A stretch of 64,000 nucleotides of DNA from Linanthus parryae (lineage: Eukaryota > Streptophyta > Magnoliopsida > Ericales > Polemoniaceae), in the NCBI GenBank assembly GCA_023055425.1, contig JALGPY010000002.1, positions 116,076,088-116,140,087 of the forward strand, in the 5' to 3' direction. A program made the translations under genes and the position numbers. Below are positions 57,440 to 64,000 of this stretch, in pieces; the stretch's first letter is position 1; every line of letters begins with the position of its first letter. Under the pieces are notes generated by a model that searched no databases, was not told where the DNA came from, and saw only the letters and a list, made by a program, of their open reading frames with translations.

Positions 57440-57645
57440 TAAGCTTATCTGTCTACGATAGCAGCAAAATCATTACTAAAAGCATAAGCCTATCTATCTA
57501 CGATAGAGGCAAGACAAAAGCATTAAGTCAAGTGTAAGCCTACCTGTCTAGGTAGCGACAAGACGCGCGTGTAAGCCTATCTCATACGATAGCAACCATA
57601 CGCAGCGATGCGTGAGGCTTTCGGTCTAGATAGTCATAGCTCACA
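57440..57645 (+). repeat. second hairpin-repeat array, about 5 units
   Basis: Units include TATCTGTCTACGATAGC, CTATCTATCTACGATAG, CCTACCTGTCTAGGTAGC and CTATCTCATACGATAG. Related to the array at 55800-56400 but more diverged. Confidence 0.75.
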
Positions 57646-57884
57646 AACTTCAAAAACCTAAGCCTCGTATTCATAAAGTCTATAAGGAGTAATCACATAA
57701 AGCCTCACATTCATGTACGCAAAAACATTAGACAATCAAAAGCGGAAAGAAAGATATTTCAATATGCGCAGAACTAGCGCGCGCAAAAGCAGAATTCAAA
57801 CGATCCAAGGATTGCGGCCATAGAGGGCAAAAAAAGTTACATTAAAAAGAGTTCGAAAGAGCGATTCTTGCAATGCTAAAAATA

Positions 57885-58819
57885 TCAATCCTCGAAGAAA
57901 TCCTTCAAGAGGGAATCTCCCGCTGACAACATGATGCTATTAGCAGTCAGCTTCTCCAAGTGAGCCTTGTTATCTGCATGACGTTTGGTGGCTGCCTCAA
58001 ATTCCTTGGCCATTTGCTCCAACTATGCCCTGCGCGCATGAAGAGCAGCTTTCTCCTACATATAGGCAGCATACTTGGACCTGAGTCGTGCATAATAACT
58101 GAATTTAGTCAACCTCTGTACAAGGAAATCCAAATCCAATCCCCCTGTCGCGATCTGCTGAAGCTCTTTCGCGCTAGCAAGGAGGCCCTGAGCGCTGTGA
58201 ACCGTGGTGTTCGCGGGGGTAGTCGCATGAACTCTCGCCAAAAGAGCGGCCATATTTCTCAAGAGTTCCCCTCTGTCTTTTGGGGACAGTTCCAGCACTC
58301 TAGCGAATGCAGTTGGAAAGGACACACGCACATTCATTAGCCACTCGAGGCAAGCTTGGTCGATACCTGTACGCGCAAAAGAAAAAGCAAAACACTGAGC
58401 GAAAACATAGTTTAGTGAACAAGTATCATGAAAAATAGGGGAATGGCCTTACCAGTTCCTTCAACAATCTGCCGAAGAGGGGCAATTGGCACTACTACAT
58501 GCGAGCTAGAACCAGCTGTCTCGGTCAACCTTTGATCTGCCTGAGTTTCCCGCACAAAGTATGCCTCAGGGATTACAAATCTCCTCTCAGCCACGACAAG
58601 ATTTACAACCTGCGAACCCCATACTTCAAATGGATTCTCGGAGAAAAGGGCATCCAAATCAAAATTGAAGCCTACTGTGGCGACAACACTTCTCGGAGCA
58701 CTCGGCGCGGAAGGAGCATCATGCTCAGTTGACTCAGTCTCTTTAGCATTCTTATTAGAAGGGGTGTCGTGCTCGGCCAAAGCAAATTTGGTGGCGTTTT
58801 CCTCAACAGGAGCGCCATG
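57885..58819 (-). pseudogene. antisense ORF of the Tat element, spliced, two internal stops
   Basis: On the minus strand: exon A (58453-58819, open at its 5' edge) reads KFALAEHDTPSNKNAKETES, APRSVVATVGFNFDLDALFS and SSHVVVPIAPLRQIVEGT. A GT-AG intron of 86 nt (58367-58452; GTAAGGCC to GCGTACAG) joins it in frame to exon B, IDQACLEWLMNVRVSFPTAF, ARVLELSPKDRGELLRNMAA, then stops at 58056-58058 and 58023-58025, then LEQMAKEFEAATKRHADNKA and a final TGA at 57885. Helical, heptad-like. Grande-type Tat elements are known to carry an antisense gene here; its function is unknown. The 5' end is cut by the junction at 58820. Confidence 0.7.
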
Positions 58820-60426
58820 TGATAACTCTGTATTAGAGTTACATTTCTTCTACGTTTGTGTACCGTTTTATGTGAATTTCGTGTATATTATATTAGAAAT
58901 ACACTATGAACTTGAGGAGATTTAATAACTTCAGCTTTGAGAGATGAATTGTAAATCCGGGCGTTTCTCGCGTTATTTTATGCTATTTTGTCATGTTTGA
59001 TCGCACAGGTGTGTTTCGTGTTGTTTTGACAGGAAACGTAACTCGGAGACTGAACGAAGAGGAGAAACGAACTTTGGAAATTAAGACAAAGCTCTGGATT
59101 GGTCAAGAAAGGACAAGAGAGGAAGTAGGCGCAGAAGAAAGAAGACAAGTTTAGCAGATCACATGATCAGCAAAGCTGAGGTCGTGTGATCTGGAGCAAG
59201 ACTTAGAATAAATTCGGAGAAGAAAATTGAGCAAACTCACTGTTATCACGATCTTAGTGGATGATCGTGCGATCATTAATCAGGTCACACGACTTGATAT
59301 TTCAGATCGTGCGACTTGACTTGGTCCTTAGAAATATATCGTACGATCTGAGGCAAGCGGAAAAGCATATCGCACGATCAGCTTCAAGGAGGTCGTGCGA
59401 TGTGCTTAAGAAAAAATACATGGAAGAAGGAAAAAAAGAGAGGCACGGGTTGCTTCTCCTACTTGACCTAAAACTACAATTAATCAAGGAGAGTGATTCT
59501 AATAGAGAAAAAGGTGAGAAGAGACAGGGAGAAGAAGGAGGAGACGAAGAAGACAAAGCCACCATTGAAGCTTCTTTGCGTTTGATTTCTTCTACTCTTC
59601 TTAGTCAATTTTAATGGAGAAACTCTTTTTTTTTTCTTATTCAACTATGAGTGGCTAAGCACTTTTGCGAGGCATCTCGATTTGAGAGCCTAGGGTTCAT
59701 GTAAACGATGATATTTTTCCGGATTTGAACTTTGCTTCATGATTTCTTGTTTCTTCTTTTGAATTAATTCTAGTTTCTTGTTTATTTTAGTAATCCTAAT
59801 TGAGTGACACGATTAGGAGATAAAACTAGGGTTCAAGAACTAGGGTTTGTTCAATAGTTGATTCATGCTTAAAGTTAGCAATATTTTAATTCAATTTTTC
59901 ATGTACTGTGCTTAATACTCAGTGTTAATGGAGTAGCTAACCTAAAACACAGCTTAGTTAGTGAATGCGCGACAGTGATTCTAACTAACTAGGATGAGAC
60001 TTGAACATCAATCCCGTATCAGTGAGACTGAGAAAAGACGTGTTAGGATTGGCTAGTGAGGGTAGATTCGGTAGGTGAGATTCGACTGTTTCGTGCAACG
60101 GTGGACCGACATGACCCGTTGTCGTGCATGTCGTTAGCCTACTAGAACGGACCAGTAGACACAAGAGAACGATAGGAGATTTTAGTCTATCGTGAAGTAG
60201 AATGACTTGAGACCGATAGGAGATAGTCAGCACTGTTACCCGGCTTAGTCAGAATATAGTTAACGTGTTGCCCAGATAATCTGGAAATCGTTTACAACCA
60301 TAGGTGATCAACGAGATTGCCTAGTCCTCTCCATTAATTGATTAAGAATTATTCTTAATTCCATTTTACTATTATTTTTGTTATTGATCGCAGCCACTTG
60401 TTTGGGGGTGGCAACACCGCAACTCA
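58820..60426 (+). repeat. probable solo LTR, 1.6 kb
   Basis: Runs from TGATAACTCTGTATTAGAG to CAACACCGCAACTCA with the TG...CA form. Non-coding, with a CT/AG-rich middle and an ATGAGTGGCTAAGC segment of a kind often seen in plant gypsy LTRs. The left neighbour is the Tat antisense ORF, the right neighbour copia RT. The flanking 5-mers (CCATG and ACCAT) do not match, so it either inserted and was later rearranged, or the limits are slightly off. Confidence 0.5.
59157..59402. repeat. cluster of eight GATCGTGCGATC-like palindromes
   Basis: Sites at 59157 (GATCACATGATC), 59180 (GGTCGTGTGATC), 59244, 59263 (GATCGTGCGATC, perfect palindrome), 59283, 59305, 59338, 59370 and 59391, about 20-35 bp apart. 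The variants keep the ATCG/CGAT arms more often than the spacer. Confidence 0.8.
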
Positions 60427-60840
60427 ACCATTTAAAAATGCACACTTCACATCCATTTGAAAGAGTTTCATGTTTCTGTGAGATGCAAATTCAAGTAGAA
60501 TTCTAATTGCTTCTAACCTGGCAACAGGAGCAAAAGTTTCTTCATAGTCAATACCTTCTTCTTAATTGTAGCCTTGAGCTACGAATCTAGCTTTGTTCTT
60601 GATTACCTTTCCATTCTCATCTAACTTGTTTCTGAATACCCATATGGTGCAAATGACAGACTGATTTCTTGGTGGAGGAACTAGATTCCAGACCTTGTTC
60701 CTTTCAAACTCATTGAGTTCACTTTGCATTGCTATAATCCAGTCTGCTTCTTGTAATGCTTTCTTCATAGTTTTACGTTCTACAAGAGAGATAAAAGCAT
60801 TAAAAGCACAAAAATTCGTCAACTTTGATCTAGTTTATGT
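60427..60840 (-). pseudogene. Sirevirus-like RT, N-terminal part
   Basis: ERKTMKKALQEADWIIAMQS, ELNEFERNKVWNLVPPPRN, VFRNKLDENGKVIKNKARFV, AQGYN, a stop, then [20 protein letters not shown] carrying the first catalytic Asp, after which the sequence ends at the junction. The YVDD part and RNase H are absent. Confidence 0.85.
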
Positions 60841-61336
60841 ACCAGTGGCTGGATCAGAAATAATGTTATCAGGAGGATGAGATGAGAGATACTTAAATCT
60901 CTTCCATGGTGTCCATGGTTCAGGATCTCCAGTTTTCTTCTCAAGTCTCTGAGAACTTAAAGTAGTAGCTTGTTCTGCTATCTTATTTGGAGGTTCTGTT
61001 TGAAGGCTTTGAACCTTGGTTTCAAAGCCTTGAAAATTCCTGCTTTGTTCCTGTGACATTTCCTTTGATCCTTTTGAGGATTCATCTTCAGTGTGTGAAT
61101 CATGTTTGTTCAGATTGAGATCTGTAAAAACCATCACTCAAAGAACCATCATAGCTTTCATAAAAAATTACATGAATGCTTTCTTGAACAAGCTTGGTTC
61201 TCTTATTATAAACTCTATAGGCTTTGCTTGTATGTGAATAGCCAAGAAAAATACCTTCATCACTTCTTGCATCAAACTTACTAAGATTGTCCTTACCATT
61301 ATTGTGGACAAAACAAGTACAGTCAAATGTTTTGAA
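60841..61336 (-). pseudogene. Sirevirus-like linker between integrase and RT
   Basis: Reads SDEGIFLGYSHTSKAYRVYN (integrase C-terminal block) and, in the frame 60835-61137, NFQGFETKVQSLQTEPPNK and a Ser/Gln-rich stretch. Several stops and frame changes. Confidence 0.7.
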
Positions 61337-62152
61337 TCAAGAGATGTTTGGCTTTCTTCCTTTGAATAGCCCATAAGGGGTCTTCTTCGGAATATGTCTG
61401 ATCAAGCACCTATTAAGTATATAGTTTTTTGTATTCACAGCTTCTGCCCAATAATACTTTGGCAACTTGTTTTCCATAATCATTTTTCTTGACATGTCTT
61501 CAAGAGTCCTGTTCTTTCTTTCAACAACTCCATTTTGCTGAGGATTTCTAGGAGCAGAAAAGTTGTGAGAGATGCCATGCTTAGAACAGAATACATCAAA
61601 CTCTAATTGATCAAACTCTCTACCATGATCACTTCTGATTGAAGTAATAGGTAGGTTTTTCAAGGTTTGAAATTCTCTACAAAGCTTTGAAAATTCAGTG
61701 AGAGCTTCAGATTTGTCTCTAAGAAACATAACCCAAGTATATCTAGAAAAATCATCTACAATAACAAGCATGTACTTCTTGCCCTTTGGAGTTGGAATTC
61801 TCATAGGACCACAGAGATCCATATGCAATAGTTAAATGGGTCTAGTAGTAATTACAAAGTTCTTTGGCTTGAATGAGCTTCTAGTTTGGTTTCCTTGTGC
61901 ACATGCCTTGCATACTTCTTCATCTCTCAGCTTGATAGAGGGTAGACCTCTTACTAAGTTCTTGGAAACTAGTTTGTTCGATGTATGCAATCCAATGTGT
62001 CCCAACTTTCTATGCCAAAGCTTTAAATCTTCTTTCAAGGCCTTCAGACAATTCAAGTTTTCTCCTGCAACTTTGATAGTTTGAAAAGTATAAACATTTT
62101 TTGATCTAGAGACTGTTAGGATGAAATTGCCAGATTTCTCATTTTGCACCAC
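61337..62152 (-). pseudogene. Sirevirus-like integrase
   Basis: LKLWHRKLGHIGLHTSNKLV and VCKACAQGNQTRSSF (zinc-binding HHCC), a stop near 61832, then LHMDLCGPMRIPTPKGKKYM (Asp), ITSIRSDHGREFDQLEFDVF (Asp) and NPQQNGVVERKNRTLEDMS (Glu). Ends with a stop at 61337. Confidence 0.88.
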
Positions 62153-62189
62153 ATATTCTCTTTGTCAAATATAACCTTGTTTCCTTTGT

Positions 62190-62445
62190 CACAAAGCTAT
62201 ACACTAAGCAAGTTAAATTTCAAACCATCAACTAGATATACATCAGAAATGGAATTTTCAGAATCTGTACCAACTTTACCAATACCAAGAATGCTGCATT
62301 TGCCTTTGTCACCAAGTGTGATTGATCCTTCAGATTGCTCTTTCATTTCTGAGAATAGAGATCTTTTTCCACTCATGTATCTTGGCAACCACTGTCCATA
62401 AATCATTTTTTTTCTTTGATCTTGGTGACAACCTGAAAACACCAT
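62190..62445 (-). pseudogene. Sirevirus-like protease region, active site destroyed
   Basis: GSITLGDKGKCSILGIGKVG and VYLVDGLKFNLLSV are the conserved downstream blocks. The expected DSG active-site segment reads QWLPRYMSGKRSLFSEM, so Asp-Ser-Gly is lost by small indels and substitutions. Confidence 0.75.
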
Positions 62446-62967
62446 TCACTACCTAATCCAGCTGTTAGACCAAGTGTTGAATTTAGATTCATATTCAGGG
62501 TCAACCATGTTGGGTGGTCTAACCCCTTTAGGAACCCAAATCTGTCTAACAAGTCATCCTAACATGACCACTCTTATTGCAGTAATGGCACTTAGGATAT
62601 GTTTTGCTTCCAGCTTTCACAAATCTGGTATTGTTCTTCTTTGGAAAATTTGGAGCTACCTCAAAGAATCAAGTTCAAGATGTGTTTTGAACCTGCAAGT
62701 TTTGTTTTGACCGACTCAAATTCTTGAAGTTTCTCAGTCAGAGTAGTCTTTTGTTTATCTAGTTCATCAACTTGATTTCTTAGATTAACAATACTGTCAC
62801 TCAGAAGAGAGTTCTCAATGAATACTTCCTTGACTTGTGTTTCAAGGCTTTGAAACTGGTTTTCAAGGCCTTGAAATCACCGTCAATTTTCTTCTGAGAG
62901 ATTTCAAGATTCTGATTCAGGCAAACAAGATGCAAGTTTTCTTTTCCTTGCTCATGAACTTTTTCTT
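62446..62967 (-). pseudogene. Sirevirus-like gag C-terminal coiled-coil region
   Basis: One frame reads FQGLENQFQSLETQVKEVFI and LRNQVDELDKQKTTLTEKLQ, a heptad-rich helix, then breaks. The FQGLE/FQSLE repeat is encoded by the CAAGGCCTTG and CAAAGCCTTG palindromes. Confidence 0.65.
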
Positions 62968-64000
62968 TCAAAACTCTAATTTATTCAGATAGTCCTCTTC
63001 ATTTAAAAGCATTGTTCTAAGATAATCAGAGAGGGCTTCTGTTGGTTTTGAAATCAAACAGTTTACCGTTACCTCAATGTTCTTTTCAGAACTTTCATCA
63101 TGCTTGGCCATAAAGCATAGGTTGACATGTTCTTCTTCAGATTCGGAGTCACTTGAGGTTTCCGAATCACTCCATGAGGCTATCATATCTTTCTTTATTC
63201 TATCATGATCATTCTTCTGAAAGTTCTTGCTCTTTTCTTGTGGACATTCTCTGATCAAATGTCCTCCATCACCACACTCAAAATAATTCATGACTTTAGG
63301 CTTATTACCATGTGAAGAAGATTTACCTTTGTAGTCTTTGCTAGTGGAGGATCTGTGTCTATCTCTGCTGAATTCCTTGTTTCCAAAGTTCTTCTTCATT
63401 TTAAAAATTCTGGTCAAGGCTTTGGAAATCAATTAAAATGGATCTTCATCATCATCTTCAGTTTTAAGGCTTTGAAATGGCTCATTCTCCTTTGCCTTGA
63501 GAGCTAGGTTCTTGATACCTTCTGGTAGTTCTCCATCAACTTCATTCATGGATATTTCATGTATAAGGAGCTTCCCTTGTAGGTCATTAAGTTGAAGTAA
63601 TGAGAGATCTTGAGCTTCCTCAATAGCAGTAGTCTTTGGTTCCCATTTTGCCTTTCGAAGACTTCTCAGAATCTTTCTAACATTTTCTTCATTGTAAATG
63701 TGTTTTCCCAATGAATCAAGTTTGTTGACAATGTGAGTGAATCCTTTGAACATGTCTCTAATTAACTCATCTCCATTCATGTTCAATAGCTCATATTGCC
63801 TGAGATATATGTTAATCTTAGTTTGCTTGACTTCACTGGCTCCTTCAAAGGTCACCACAAGCTTATCCCAGATTTTGTTGAAAGTCGTGCAACCTGAGAT
63901 CCTGTTAAACTCATCTGCACTCAAAGCACAATATTATAGATTCATATATTTATAATTTTTGGAGAATTGTTTTAACTCAGAGGAGCAGAGAGTGTCTTAT
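62968..64000 (-). pseudogene. Sirevirus-like gag
   Basis: MSADEFNRISGCTTFNKIWD, LVVTFEGASEVKQTKINIYL, VRKILRSLRKAKWEPKTTAI, EEAQDLSLLQLNDLQGKLLI (UBN2-type gag), a stop at 63433, then RHRSSTSKDYKGKSSSHGNK and a zinc knuckle YFECGDGGHLIRECP. The first Cys of CFEC is Tyr. The N-terminus is before the first stop near 63930 or beyond the window edge. Confidence 0.85.

Larger units (their letters stand above)
29905..58819 (+). mobile_element. Tat-lineage Ty3/gypsy element, split by nested insertions
   Basis: Parts in order: 5' LTR (about 29950-30510), gag (30574-32013), protease (32099-32882), an 18.7-kb insertion with ACCTG target duplication, then RT, RNase H, a second RNase H, integrase (to 55628), tandem repeats and an antisense ORF (57885-58819). 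Two RNase H domains, tandem repeats downstream of pol and an antisense ORF characterise the Tat/Grande-type elements of plants. The 3' LTR is missing; the element ends inside the antisense ORF at the junction with the LTR-like segment at 58820. Many stops; defective. Confidence 0.8.
60427..64000 (-). mobile_element. Sirevirus-like copia fragment: gag to start of RT
   Basis: On the minus strand gag (63924 downward, start outside the recognisable part), protease, integrase and the start of RT are in copia order. RT stops abruptly after the first palm motif at 60427, at the edge of the LTR-like segment. It shares the TTTCAAGGCCTTGAAA palindrome and strand with 26474-29900. No LTR within the window. 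All ORFs are interrupted. Confidence 0.8.

Noticed and set aside
59261..59614. 117-codon open frame rich in Lys, Glu and Arg
   Set aside because: Lies inside the LTR-like segment; purine-rich sequence gives such frames and there is no domain.

Overview
The window is nuclear DNA of a flowering plant, probably a eudicot (inference). The signs are genes split by GT-AG introns, AT-rich spacers, Stowaway and hAT miniature transposons, L1-type LINEs, and Ty1/copia and Ty3/gypsy LTR retrotransposons of plant type, including Sirevirus-like and Tat-like ones. I found no bacterial operon, CRISPR array, rRNA or functional tRNA gene.

Layout. (1) 1-8400: mostly unassignable DNA with a few miniature-element remnants, leading into the last exon (8401-8664, +) of an unrecognised host gene. 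(2) 9466-12584: a 5'-truncated, frameshifted LINE on the minus strand beside a 72-bp AT microsatellite and a TIR miniature element. (3) 12822-21132 (-): a four-exon methylesterase-family (MES, alpha/beta hydrolase) gene whose coding parts join without frameshift into 264 codons with Ser86, Asp212 and His239. Its second intron is about 6.5 kb and packed with Stowaway, hAT and foldback elements, some nested. (4) 21190-26460: a second LINE 3' end, a decayed gypsy gag/protease fragment and an old LTR remnant on the minus strand. (5) 26474-29900 and 60427-64000: minus-strand pieces of Sirevirus-like copia DNA (env-like ORF, repeated polypurine tracts and LTR in one; gag, protease, integrase and start of RT in the other). 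(6) Between them lies a nest of three retrotransposons, all plus strand: a Tat-lineage gypsy element (about 29.9-58.8 kb) contains an essentially non-coding long-LTR element (32883-51595, TSD ACCTG), which contains a copia element (38205-46574) with about 97 % similar LTRs by eye. (7) 58820-60426: a probable solo LTR.

The host genes are the MES gene, which looks intact, and the orphan terminal exon. Every transposon protein I could read carries stops or frameshifts, so none looks autonomous now. I found no clearly new biological system. The items most worth a second look are the hairpin-repeat array with compensatory stem changes downstream of the Tat integrase, the spliced antisense ORF beside it, a tRNA-like (SINE-type) module inside both LTRs of the non-coding element, and a 16-bp palindrome scattered through the Sirevirus pieces.
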